A stretch of DNA of 64,000 bases from Sipunculus nudus. Taxonomy: Eukaryota > Annelida > Sipuncula > Golfingiida > Sipunculidae. The DNA lies in the NCBI GenBank assembly GCA_026874595.1, contig CM049314.1, forward strand, positions 36,811,229 through 36,875,228, given 5' to 3'. This document shows, piece by piece, positions 1 through 11,220 of this stretch (within the stretch, counting starts at the first letter, position 1; each line of letters starts with the position of its first letter). The position numbers were made by a program, and so were the translations under genes. Under the pieces are notes generated by a model. The model searched no databases. It had not been told where the DNA came from and saw nothing but the letters and a program-made list of their open reading frames with translations.

Positions 1-243
1 TTGTTAGGCTGCACTTTTCTCTTTGGGGGATTTTCAAAGGATGAACCCAATTTCTTTTATTATAAATGGCTTAGATATATGTAAAATATGGGCATACATA
101 TTTTCAAAAAACCCTTTTTCCTAACCTCATTTACTGAAAATTAAAAAAGTGATCTTGATTAAACCCTTTGCTATCCCCTTCCTCCAGTTCTTTTGTATTT
201 GATTGGGAAAATCATAGGCTGTATTTAGTTATAAAATTACTTT

Positions 244-1075
244 TTATGCCCCCCCGCCACAAAGTAGCTAGGGCATATAGTTTTACCCATGTCCGTCCTT
301 CTGTCCTTTTGTCATTCTGAAATGAAACAGTTGAACAGACTTTTTTTCGCAATGCCTGCAGATATTGGCGTGTGGGCAGATAATGACCTGTTACAGATCG
401 AGTTAGCTTTTCGTCCCAGTTGACCTACTTTTGACCGTATGACGTCTCCAAAATATAGAAAATTTCATGAAAAATAGAAATTTTCATGACAAATGCATAT
501 GTATGGACTTTTTTTGCAATGCTTGCAGATATTGGCCTAATTTTTGGTGTGTGGGTTCATAATGACCACTTACAGATTGAGTCGGCATTTTGTCCTGGAT
601 GACCTACTTTTGGCCATATGACGGCTCCTGAACAAAGAAAAATTTCATGAAAAAATCGAAATTTTCCAGACAAATGCACATGTACAGACTTTTTTTGGCA
701 GTGCCTGCAGATATTAGCCTAATTTTTGGTGTGTGGCAGCGAAATGACCACTTACAGATCAAGTTCATGTTTTGTCTCGGTTGACGTTCTTTTGACCGTA
801 ATGCAGCTCATGAACTTAGAAAATTTCATGAATAAATTGAAATTTTCATGATAAATGCACATGCATGGACTTTTTTTCGTAATGCCTGCAGATGTTGGCC
901 TGATTTTTGGTGTGTGGCAGCAGAAAGACCACTTACAGATCTAATTCGCATTTTGTCCTGGTTTACCAACTTTTGACCATATGACCGCTCCTAAACATAG
1001 AAAATTTTACAAACTTTAACAAATATTTCTAATTTGCTCCAGGCGGGGGCATTCTTGTCATTCCGACACATCTAG
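244..1075 (+). mobile_element. HINE/Helentron-like non-autonomous element with central tandem repeats
   Basis: About four copies of a 170-180 bp unit, marked by 'tgcctgcagatattgg'-like anchors near 350, 520, 700 and 880, fill the centre. ATGCCCCC...CGCC near 247 is inverted relative to GGCGGGGGCAT near 1042, giving subterminal inverted repeats. The right end reads CCGACACATCTAG followed by T, the CTAG-T end expected of Helitron-like elements. Non-autonomous Helentron relatives with central repeats are known in bivalves. The exact left end is uncertain. No protein is encoded. It lies in the intron before the terminal exon at 1237. Confidence 0.5.
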
Positions 1076-1236
1076 TTTTCATTCCGACACATTTAGTTTT
1101 TTGGTATATTTCCTCGATATAACCAATACAGTATGCAACACGTATCTGTGTTGCGTATCCCTTCGTATTGATATATCGGTATATTGATACAGTCCTAATA
1201 AATACTAATATAAATTTTTCTTTTGTTGTGTTCCAG

Positions 1237-1311
1237 GTGGTCCGCCTTGCAGACATTGTAAAATTGGCACAAGAGGCTGCTGTTGAAGTGAAGTTTGAGC
1301 TTCCTTTGTAA
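1237..1311 (+). CDS. Terminal coding exon of an unidentified gene
   Basis: A pyrimidine-rich tract ending TTGTTGTGTTCCAG (acceptor at 1235-1236) is followed by 25 codons in phase 0, ending in TAA at 1309-1311. The peptide begins VVRLADIVKLAQEAA and ends KFELPL. It is helical and mixed-charge, and looks like the tail of a conserved cytoplasmic protein, but I do not recognise the family. The rest of the gene is to the left of the window. The downstream 1.8 kb with no coding potential and a poly(A) signal at 3089 fits a 3' UTR. It is too short for a homology claim by eye. Confidence 0.55.
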   Translation: MVRLADIVKLAQEAAVEVKFELPL

Positions 1312-2290
1312 AGTGTCTTTGTACCCTCGGGAGAACTCTTAATGCCCACCCCTTGATTGTCAAATGTATTCCTCAAGACTGCAGTGAACATGATCTCCTC
1401 TACCTTTCATCTTATCAAATAGCCGCCACTAGTGCTGCAACCTGTTATGTATACCTGGAACCAATTTAGGGCAATGTAAACTTTTATTAATTTTATGCAA
1501 CTATTTAATTACACAGTTAATTGGTGTCCTTATCATGTGGAAGCAGCAGTTTTCCTTAGATATTCAGTATGATTGATGAGTTTCAGTTTAAGCTTCTCTA
1601 TATGGGAATGTTATATAGAATTCATGAAGACAAAATGAATTTGAAAGAAAAAAAAACAATTCTTGATAAATTTACAAAGTCCCAAAAAATATGAGGATTG
1701 GACTGTGTCTCAGATATTTGCCAGTAGAAAATCAAATTTTAATTAAACCAGTAATAAATGTACTTTAAGGGACTAGGAGCATTATTTTTAGGGTGATTTC
1801 ACATTTTAAATCATTCCCAATCCCATATAACATTATATTAAATTTGTTTAAATGTCACTGTTCAAATTACCATAAGTTCATTAATGTATAATCTTCTGTT
1901 GGTGTAATTGAGGAATATAATACTAATTATTATGACTGATCAAGGAACTGTTAATATTTGACACAGCAGGTTATACATAATGTTGTGTGTTATCTTACCT
2001 TTTTAACCTGTCTAAAAGATTCATCTTTTCCTTTCTTTTCTGTTGCACCACATGACAAATGGAATGATCTGACTCTATAAACTACAACAATGCACAAGTC
2101 ACAAGCACTGTGGATAAACATGTACAGATGTGAATATTTTCTATTAAGGTTATCCAGGTGCTTGGTAGTCAGGATTAGTACTGTTTCTGTGTAACTGTAC
2201 CACCACCTTCAGTTAATTTGACAACAGTTCATGCACACCCCAGTATTTAACGTGCTGGCAGTAGATAAACGGATCTGTAGATGGTGCTTA

Positions 2291-2855
2291 ATACTGGGTC
2301 CCAATTAGCTACAAACCCCTTTTTTACTTGTCTAAAGAGGTGTTACAATGCAGTATGGGGATACTTTACCTCACAGATGGTTGGACAGATCCAGTAGGAA
2401 TTCCATAAAAATTAGGTGGGGAATGTATGCAAATTAACATCTCCCCTGCAGAAGCAGCTCATTTTTGAGGATAAACCCTCATTGTATTACGAATCCTTCC
2501 CATCATACATCACAGTGTTTACAACCATGCCTAATTCCCATTGGCTGATACAATCAGATGATACCAAGAGCCCATGTAGAGAAGAATAAATACCTCATTT
2601 ATTTACAGTAAGTGGCCATTATTTTGTTCATGCTATTCATTCAGCAGTTTTTTGGGGCCCAATGGTGTCTAAGCATCTGTATTTATGGTAATGTGAAGGG
2701 GTTATATGGTGTCTTTATGCTACACATGAAATATGCGCCCAAACATATTTGAACTGTTCTGTCCAACCATCCGTGAGGTTAACTCTAACTGTACTGCATT
2801 GTACTGCTTGTTTATACAAGTGGACAAGTGGTGCTTTTATAGCTAGGTCCCAATA
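2291..2855. mobile_element. Foldback/MITE-like element with about 100-bp inverted arms
   Basis: The left arm (2291-2388, beginning TACTGGGTCCCAA and ending GGTTGGACAG) is matched in inverted orientation by the right arm (2759-2855, beginning CTGTCCAACC and ending GGTCCCAATA). The arms are diverged but align over their full length, sharing ACAATGCAGTA and ACCTCAC.GATGGTTGG. The centre (about 370 bp) has no coding potential. This fits a non-autonomous DNA transposon; the superfamily is not clear. Confidence 0.6.
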
Positions 2856-3088
2856 TTTTTTTTTCAGTGTAATTGGAAAGCAAAAAGTACAAAAATGTTG
2901 GTACGTTACATGTACATCCCTGTGTTAATGATAACTAAACTCTGACTAAAAGAAACTCTACTAAAATCTGTGTGATGTTACTTAATTGCTATCTTTGTAA
3001 AGAGCTGAAGATGAGTGATTTTATAAGAACATAAAGAAGAGTGCTTGTTAAGTATTTCTTGACTTGTTATGGGATTTTCAGGATTGTC

Positions 3089-3094
3089 AATAAA
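3089..3094 (+). promoter_or_regulatory. Poly(A) signal AATAAA
   Basis: AATAAA is followed after about 10 bases by a GT-rich stretch (3103-3132, GTTATGTGACTTGTTTTGTT...), the usual downstream element. It is the best 3'-end candidate for the gene with the terminal exon at 1237. Confidence 0.5.
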
Positions 3095-3110
3095 GCTTAG
3101 TTGTTATGTG

Positions 3111-4079
3111 ACTTGTTTTGTTGTGTTTGCTCTCCTGTAGGTTATAGGGTTAATATGGCTTTTGTGGGCGATGTATGTATCTGAAGATCAGTTTCATAGG
3201 CCTTCATTGAGCATTGTATGTGGTTGACTAGCAAATGATCAATTAAGGGCCGTCTTCATGCAAATAGCCCCACAGCATTAGTTGAATCAATTAAACCTGA
3301 TACTGTTAAGTGAAATGTGATGAATGATCGCTGTGCGCTGCGACTGTGAGATCATGTGGAGCTTCTTCCTGTCCTTAAACACCATAGAAGCGATGAAAAT
3401 TCATAATTTTAATGTACAAGTATTCTTTATTTTAGTGAATGAAAGGTTGTACAATGTAATTTAAAAAAAAGACCATATATTTTTCAAAAATATAACTATA
3501 TTTAATTAAGATTAATTTTTTTACCAGTTATTAGATCTGAATTTTGTAAAAGTGTTAAGTTGTGAGCACAAATGTAAAATTCTACGGTTTATTTTGGCCA
3601 ACTTTGACCATAGCACATTTTTACTCTGTTCACACTGTTGATTTAATTTTTATAATGTCATAAGGAGTCAATCTTTTAAAATCTGAACTTTGAAGGGAAT
3701 TTATCACAAAGTTTCCAGACAACATGTCAAGTATGTTTTGAAAAGCTCAAAAACCAGGCAAGTAACATAATTTTTTTTTCATGGGGTTTATTGTATTCAT
3801 TTGCATTGTCAACTACTTGAGGTCTGATGCCACTGCATGTGTGTAAATCTCTGTTTATCATGAGATAAAAAATATTTATGAATCAACATTTAATTATAAG
3901 CACCATTGAATAAACTTTCATATGCTGTGTGTATGAGTGGAATTTGAAAACAAAATTGATATTCTAATATAGTTTGCATCACAAATGTATGAAATTTATT
4001 AACTGGGGGGGGGGGGGGGGGGGGGAGGGGGGGAAACAGGATCTAATGCAATTAATTTTTTTCATTTTTTTTTTGGTGG
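3111..4079. other. AT-rich intergenic sequence
   Basis: No gene or recognisable repeat is visible. It ends with a G-rich homopolymer tract at 4006-4033. Confidence 0.5.
4006..4033. repeat. Poly(G) tract
   Basis: A run of G broken by one A (4026), 28 bases long. It is prone to length error in assembly and could form a G-quadruplex on the + strand. Confidence 0.8.
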
Positions 4080-4418
4080 AGGTTACAGCCTCCATTTTTT
4101 TAATGCTGACTTAACTATACATATGTACATCTGCAGAATTCCATTCTGGTTTCGGACTGCATGACAGTTCAGAAGAACACACTTCCTCTCATTTTATATA
4201 CTTGTATTTAACAGGCCCAGTGGCTACTGCACATGCAAGCCCAGGGTGCCTTATCATCCCCATTGGTGGGTCATACCACTGAGGAACCCATGAAAGCTCC
4301 ATTCATTTATGAGTGAAACAGTCGTAGGGCAAGACCTTTACATTAAGCCTTCGAGTGCTCACCTTGGGTTGGGGCTGACAATGAAAAATCTCAACGCCTC
4401 GGCTTAGCTTTGAATGAA
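4080..4418 (-). mobile_element. tRNA-derived SINE, degenerate copy
   Basis: It aligns along its length with 6004-6385: shared blocks include GCAGA(A/G)TTCCATT, CCCAGG, ATCATCCC and ATTAAGCCT. The tRNA-like head, at the right end on the - strand, is badly eroded in this copy. It was identified by its similarity to the better copy. Confidence 0.55.
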
Positions 4419-4431
4419 CAAATAATGATTC

Positions 4432-5220
4432 TCAGTGGGGCCAAAGAAGCCAGTTCATTATTTCTTCATTATTTTCCTGGCCTAACAGAAAAGCAAAAAA
4501 GAAACAAAGTTTTCTGCCTGTCCGTCTGTCCATTTTTTTAAATTTTGATAGTAAAGAATCAAATTTTAGCTCTGCTGACTTTAAGTCATCTGAGCTATAG
4601 TATGGTCCATTATCTGTCGTCCATCTGTCTGTTAGACTGAGATGTTTTGAAACTGTTAGACCTAGTAATCCAAAATTTGGCATACTGTTAGATGCCCCCA
4701 AGATCTCCTACCAAACAGAAAACTGGGTCACTTTAAATTCTTTCCCCAAAGGAAAAACCTCAGTTTTCCATTAAAAACCTTTTATCACACTTCAGGACTG
4801 CCTAATATCAAAACCACTGATCTGTTTTTGTTCATATATACCATTCTCCTATATAGTTCCTATGTACATGCCAGAAATAAGGTCAGTATTACATAATTTT
4901 AAAAGTTATGGGCCCAAACATAATTCATTTTGTAAAAAATCAGGAAAGATATTTACTCATTTAACATGATAACTGTTGAAGCTAGAGACTTTTATCAGGG
5001 ATATAACTTTATTTAATCAAGAACCAAAAATTAGTTCTAAATTTTGTAAATTTTTAAAGTTATTTGCATAGATATAAAATCAGTACCATAAATTTTGCCC
5101 AACCTTGACCATGGCACATCCCCTGTAAGTACATTTGATTCAATTTTTGCAGCATGTAAACATAAGGATTCAATCTGTTAAATTATGAAATTTGAAAATA
5201 AAAGCTTTTTATTTAGGCTA
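4432..5220. other. AT-rich non-coding sequence
   Basis: It holds an open frame of about 89 codons on the - strand (4432-4701) with no recognisable motif and the low-complexity composition of the surroundings. Nothing supports it as a gene. Confidence 0.4.
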
Positions 5221-6003
5221 GTTATTGAAGTTAGTCACTACAATCCTGCCGGGGTAACCTTATTAGTGATGCAACACTAGTTGAACACCCCTGCTGTCAC
5301 AGGTGTACAGTTATTCTCATGTCACCTCCCTCCCCTCCCACCCCTCACCCCCCAACCAAGTGTATTGCATTAATTGTTATTGTTTGAAACTGTATTTGTT
5401 TAATTGAAAAGCTGTTTCTACTCCAATGTACAAAATGTTTCTTGAAATAATAATTCGAGTAAAACCCAGAAGATGCCATGATGTGGTCTTTTAGCATTTT
5501 AAAGAAATGAATTTCCTTTTAAACAATATAAGCAAAATAAAATATAATTAAACCCATCAGTAGGCATAATTTGATAATATATGAGCCAAATCATGGTAAA
5601 AAAGATGCAATTTAGAATTGTTAATTCTGAATCAAGTGTTATTTTCAGATATTTATTGTTTTGCAAATTTAAAAAATATATTTGATAAAAAACATACTTC
5701 CATGTGTACAATGTGATGTTACCTGACCAAATTAGCTATAATTGTTGATGCAGTTTTAAATTGTTAATTAGCTTATATATTCAGATATATATGTTATTCT
5801 GTAAATGTATAGTTATAAAAAAATGAGGATTTAATGCAAACATTTGTTCATTATTTTCCTGCCTCAGTCAAATCAGAATTAAAGTGATTTGCTTTGTTTT
5901 CCATTTCTCTGCCTGTTTTTAATTAAATATTTAATAATTATGAATAAACTTTTTCCTGCAAGCACTGTTGAATTAAATTTCATATATTGTATATATATGC
6001 AAG
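5221..6003. other. AT-rich non-coding sequence
   Basis: Short AT-rich open frames only. I see no splice-flanked exon, RNA gene or repeat with a boundary. Confidence 0.45.
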
Positions 6004-6385
6004 GGTGTTGTAGCTCCCATCTCATAAAGTTTAATCTAAGTATGTATATTTGCAGAGTTCCATTTCATTTTGGAACTACGTGACAGGGCTTTAGCAGTCT
6101 CTTTCTATATATATCATATTATTTCTGTATCCTGGTGTCACCCAGGCCCGGTGTCAACTGTACCTGTGAGCCCTGGGTGGGAAATCATCCCGATTGCAGG
6201 GTCATAACACCAAGGAACACCCAAAGACACACCCGTTTGTGAATGATACACAGCTGTGGGGCACAGCCTTTCCATTAAGCCTGCAGAATACTCTCCCTGG
6301 GTCAGGGCCGACCTTGATAATCTCACTGCTTTGGCTAAGATTTGAACTCATGACCTCCATGTGCTCTACCCTGAGCCACAGAAGC
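6004..6385 (-). mobile_element. tRNA-derived SINE
   Basis: Read on the - strand, the head (6382 down to about 6340) carries an A-box-like TGGCTCAGGGTAGAGCA and a B-box-like AGTTCAAATC, the two internal RNA polymerase III promoter boxes. A body of about 200 bp and a 3' region shared with the copy at 4080-4418 follow. It is a retroposon, not a functional tRNA, because the cloverleaf does not close. Confidence 0.65.
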
Positions 6386-6649
6386 AGTTGAGTTAATGTC
6401 TAAATGTGGTACACAATTGAATTATATGAATCACACCTTTAGTTTTGAGCTTAAATTTATTACCACCATACATAACACTGATAATTATTAAATAACAGTT
6501 GGTAAGATGAAAGAAGGGGACTTGGCTGATCATTAAGCAGAAGGCAAAACTTTGAAAAAATTTCTTGCTGAATAGGTCTGATGAAATGTATATAATTAAA
6601 AAGTTCATCCTTGAAGAAATACTGTTTGCTTTCTGCAAGATGAATGGAG

Positions 6650-6900
6650 TTGATTAAATGGTATCAAATATGTTTATAATAATGTAGGGTGAGTTGAACC
6701 CATCAGAGGCCATATCCATTCAGATCAAGTAAAGAAAATCACTGAACATAGATGAACAATTCATCCAAATATCATTTAAGTGACCAAAAAGACTGACTCT
6801 GTAAGCGAAGCTTTTATTCTAACCTTCAAATGCATACAAAGATGATTTGTTACCTTTATCATAGAAAACAGTTCAAATAGCGCAAAAAACTTTCAAAGTC
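6650..6900 (-). repeat. Dispersed 3'-end-like module, copy 1
   Basis: Similar to 58219-58460 and, more weakly, 47100-47270. Shared blocks are GAGTTGATTAAAT, ATATCCATTCAGA, CACTGAACATA and GTAAGCGAA.CTTTTATT. On the - strand the last block contains AATAAA (6813-6818). The other two copies lie 3' of NLR fragments, so this could be an old gene 3' end or a transposon fragment. Confidence 0.45.
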
Positions 6901-8760
6901 AATGTCATTTTCTTTTTTAAATATCCTTTTTTTCTCTCTTTTTTTCGCCTCCTATTGTTCATTTTTTTCCTTAACATTGCTACTTCATCATTGAGGAAGA
7001 TATTTATGTTGTCTTGCACATAAAATGATAAAACATTAACAAAGACAATTCATGTTATTGTACAGGACAAGCAAATTACATTAACGCTGATCTGCCGTCA
7101 AACAAACTTAAAATGCATGATTCTGTACAAATGTATCTCTCAATTTACCCTATCTAAAAATAAGCTTAGATATTTGTCCTTTTTCATGTGCTATATACCT
7201 TTCTGTAACCTCTGTCTCTACTAAAATCCCTCGAAATATTTAAAACAAAGCAGATATGGATAGGTTGTCCTCCCTTTGCTTACTCAATACATAATAAATT
7301 TACATCAAGATCTGGAGGTAAATGGGACTATAACATACAATATAAAAGCTAATTGCAGTTCTGGCATATAATAATCTGCTACAATAATCTCTGTATCAAC
7401 GTCAGCTGAGTATACTTCACAGTTCAAAAAACCTTTGTTTCGAGTGATACTGTATTGCATTCCTCAATGCTGCCTAAAACAATCAGAGGATTTTTCAGAA
7501 AGACCATGTATTTTCAACATCCCTTTTTCATCCACAAAATCATTGATATTACAAATGCCCAAACAGTGTGGTCTCTTATTTACCGCAACATTTCTTTTTT
7601 AGTTATATATTTGTTCCTACACACAAAATGATAAATGACATCCACTTGTGTTTTTGGTTCCACTGACACAATGTTTGGTAAAATACTAAGATCAAAATAA
7701 CTGCTTATACATCTTAATCCACCAATTTTCCTTAACTTGTAAATCAATATCTCAGTAATCTAAGATAACTGATAACAAAGTAGCCACCTGACACACATAA
7801 TTATCTGTGGCTTTATCTTACTCTTGATTCCTGGAACATTGATACCCCCATTTTCATATTTCCCAGTAATTGTACTATATATAACCTTTGGTCCTTTATT
7901 AGTCCTTACAATATGAATTGTAAATTTTAAGTTCATTGCATTCAAACAAGAATAATCCTCATTTCTTTAAATCAGATTCCCACATGATTTTTCTTCAGAC
8001 TCGCTTAAATATTCTAATGTAAAGGAAGACATTAAAATAAATGTTGAACTCTTGTTAAGACAAAATACTTTCTCTGGTATTTATTAATAAAATTTTGTGA
8101 TACACCTGCTGAATTCTATGATATCTGTACATTTTGTCATGTTTCAGTTTGGTAACCTCTCTTCTAATATTTCCCTTTAAACTTTCTATCTCTATCTTTG
8201 CTATATTTATTGTATACTCTCTTATCTTGTATTTCAAGTACTCTCACATATATCTTGCTGTTTCATTTAATTTTTATATCAGCATCATGATCAGTAAGAT
8301 ATACATTAACCCCAAATCTCTACCCCAAATAAGATGAAATTTAAATTATTGAACATATTCAACATTTCTTCCAACACTGATTAAAGGCAACCTGCTGTGC
8401 TCCATAATTTAGTAATAAAATTATAATAAATATCAACAAGTTTCACTGAAACCTATCATTTCACATCATTTATAAAGTATCTTCCATTATTGTCAATATT
8501 GTTGTTAATCTCCTTACATTCAACATTTTTACCAACAAGTATAGATACTTCACCTGATTTTGTACTCCCATGAGCAAGAAACATTTTACCTCACCACTGT
8601 TTAGACCATCATGTTTTATGCAAGTACATTACGTAAGAAAATGATTTCATGGTATTCATTGTGTTTCAGTAACCAATTAAGTGTCAGCCTTCTCTTAATA
8701 TAGCTTCTTATTCCTCTCACATGCAAAGAGAGGACCTGGTATGTTAACTGCCATGTTACT
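6901..8760. other. AT-rich non-coding sequence
   Basis: Only short, low-complexity open frames occur. No exon, RNA or repeat boundary is visible. Confidence 0.45.
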
Positions 8761-8772
8761 TGTAGAGAGTTT

Positions 8773-8906
8773 ATTCTGTGATAAGTTTTGGGTAAGTAAG
8801 GTCATCAAAATGAAGTTTATTTTCTTCTAGTTCACTCATTCTGTGATAGGTCTTGGGTAAGTAAGGTTATCAAAATGAAGTTTATTTTCTTCTAGTTCAC
8901 TCACTC
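8773..8906. repeat. Direct tandem duplication, 65-bp unit
   Basis: Two near-identical copies start at 8773 and 8838. Each runs from ATTCTGTGATA through GGGTAAGTAAGGT and AATGAAGTTTATTTTCTTCT to CACTCA. The few differences show it is recent. Confidence 0.8.
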
Positions 8907-8937
8907 AGCTGATCAGAGTACAAGACTTTCTTACCAA

Positions 8938-9000
<63 letters not shown>

Positions 9001-9012
9001 TAAATGTATATT

Positions 9013-9057
<45 letters not shown>
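8938..9057. repeat. (TA)n microsatellite, two blocks
   Basis: Two long TA runs are separated by an imperfect spacer near 8997-9018. Length in the assembly is unreliable. Confidence 0.9.
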
Positions 9058-9058
<1 letters not shown>

Positions 9059-9059
9059 A

Positions 9060-10060
9060 CATTAAAAATTATCATTGTTGGGTCATTTAACTGCCAGACA
9101 TTATATAACTAACTATGCATATTAATTCGGATGTAAATAACTGTCAGAATGATCCATCATACTTTATTTCTCTTACAACACTTTCATTCAGGAATTCCTT
9201 TCTATCCCTTGTCCAAGCACCTTTAACCATGTGATGTATTTTACCCTGTTATAGAGTTGATACAACTCTTAAAACATGTCATCAGCCATGACAATTCCTA
9301 TACCCTTTAATCTCCATCATTCTCTCATGACTTATCCTGTGACGCTTCTGATATATTTGACCATTATGGCTCTAGGTTTACTGTTTTGGTCCTTTAGCTA
9401 TATGCCTACCCAATAGAAAACATCAACGTCTATTATACCCAGGTCAAACTTAAGTTTTCTTTGCAGAGTTTTTGCGCCAATTCTATACACTTTCTGACCG
9501 CTTTGTGTTGTGTTCACTCTCAAGTACACCAAATAATCTGACAGTAGATTTTCTAGAATATTGTTCTAGATCCATAGCCCTGTCTTTGCATCTGTAGCAT
9601 CAGTGGCTGTTTTATTTACACTGTTCCTCTAGTGCAGCAGTTTAGTCTTGGAGTTACTATTTCAGTTTTTATTTCTTATTTTTTTCATGTTCAAAAAAGT
9701 ACCTTTGTTCCTAAATGATCTACTGTTCTTTCATACAGGTTTGACGGGGTATTTGACTTAAATGAGGTTGCCAGAAAGAACTCACCATGTAGTTTGAACA
9801 CTTTGATTGCATGAAAATAATATATGATAAAGACATAATTTGTTGCTAGTATGCATTAATGCACACTTAAATTGGCCCATTCCGATACCTGACATGTAGA
9901 AAATAAAGATAATATATTGAACCTTAAATAAAAAAGGCACTGATCCCACAGTGCACATTGTGTTTTAGCTAATATTAATTACAACATTTCATGAAAGAGT
10001 ACTCGGAACCCAGAGTGATCTAGAGATTACCTTAATAATTCAAATTAGGTAGCTGAATAT
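9060..10060. other. Non-coding sequence
   Basis: No recognisable gene, RNA or repeat. Confidence 0.4.
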
Positions 10061-10329
10061 ATTTCTTTGCGTTTTTCAAATAATATGACAAATTCATTTA
10101 GGAGTGCTGCCTTGGTCTGTGCTCATATAGCCAACTTCTGTGCTAAGACTCCAAGCCAAAGTGTTTACCACAAGGGCTCTTGGATTGGTACTGGTAATGA
10201 GAGTCCAGCAAATATAGAAGGAACTAGAATAAGGGTAGTAGACAAACGACTGGTGGCCGCGAGTGTTAGGGGTGAAGTGAGGCATGGAATGAGTAGTGCT
10301 GGATAAAAGTGTAAGATGTGTTGCATGTC

Positions 10330-10700
10330 AGCATGGATGTCTGCCACCAAAACATGATCATAGGTGGCGCCACCTCTCATTTGAACAAGAAACCTATCCA
10401 AGATGCATGTATACATATACTAAATTTCAGACAGGACAAGTCAAACCACTGCCGAGATATGAGTGATTTTAACCCTAGACAGACAAACAGATGGATGTTG
10501 TGCAAAAATCGTTGTAGGTGGCGCCACCAGTTTTGTGTATGATATAGCGCTACACTCATGTAAAATTTCAGTCCGATTTGTGAAAAAGTCCGATGGTATC
10601 TGGGTCAACACAAAACGGTTTGGCACCAGTTCACATGTCACCCGATAATTGAGTCAAGTTTAAGAAAAATAGGTCCATTGGTCTCAGAGGGGTTCTCTGG
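10330..10700. repeat. Tandem modules headed by a GGTGGCGCCACC palindrome
   Basis: The 12-bp palindrome occurs at 10363-10374 and 10517-10528, 154 bp apart. Each copy is followed by similar text (AAATTTCAG.C.G.) with a weaker third repeat near 10620. It looks like the repeat core of an interspersed element. The short open frames on both strands here are by-products of the repeats. Confidence 0.5.
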
Positions 10701-11220
10701 AAACGAACGCGTTGTTGGAGGCGGATACTTTGTTTTATGCGGATACAATAACTTTCAAGCACCTATCACGGCGGCTTGGGTTGTGTGCTTCTCAGGGTCT
10801 GAGAAAAAGCTACAAAAATAATTATGCGCGAAGGGTCCGAAAAGAAAAATGTCATAAAAACACCAGTACAAGGGACTTAAATAACACTGTACCAAACTGA
10901 CAATTTTTAATTCCCATTAAAAAAAAAACTTATGCCCGCGGAAAAACAGTATAAAATACAATATGCCCCTTAAGCAGCACGGTGGGCCTGTTGTAATCAA
11001 AATATAGATATCTATTTACAGTATGAAAACGATATACAATTTAATAAAATAATACCAATCACCGGTAAAAGAAGGGTAGTAAAGCATAAACGCTCCCACA
11101 ATTTGCACTCACTAAATGATGTCACTTGAAACCAAATATAAAAAAGTAACTACCGATCAGCACCAAAATATATATTTTGACTTAATGTAATCATTCACTC
11201 CAAGTTGTTAGAGTATCTAT

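Larger units (their letters stand above)
1312..3110 (+). other. Probable 3' UTR of the gene ending at 1311
   Basis: This is AT-rich sequence with no sustained reading frame between the stop codon at 1309-1311 and a good poly(A) signal. It contains a 565-bp foldback element. That it is one UTR is inference from the terminal exon and the signal. Confidence 0.4.

Noticed and set aside
10067-10306. 79-codon + strand frame with an opposing 83-codon frame
   Set aside because: No motif and no splice-flanked structure; it abuts an interspersed repeat.
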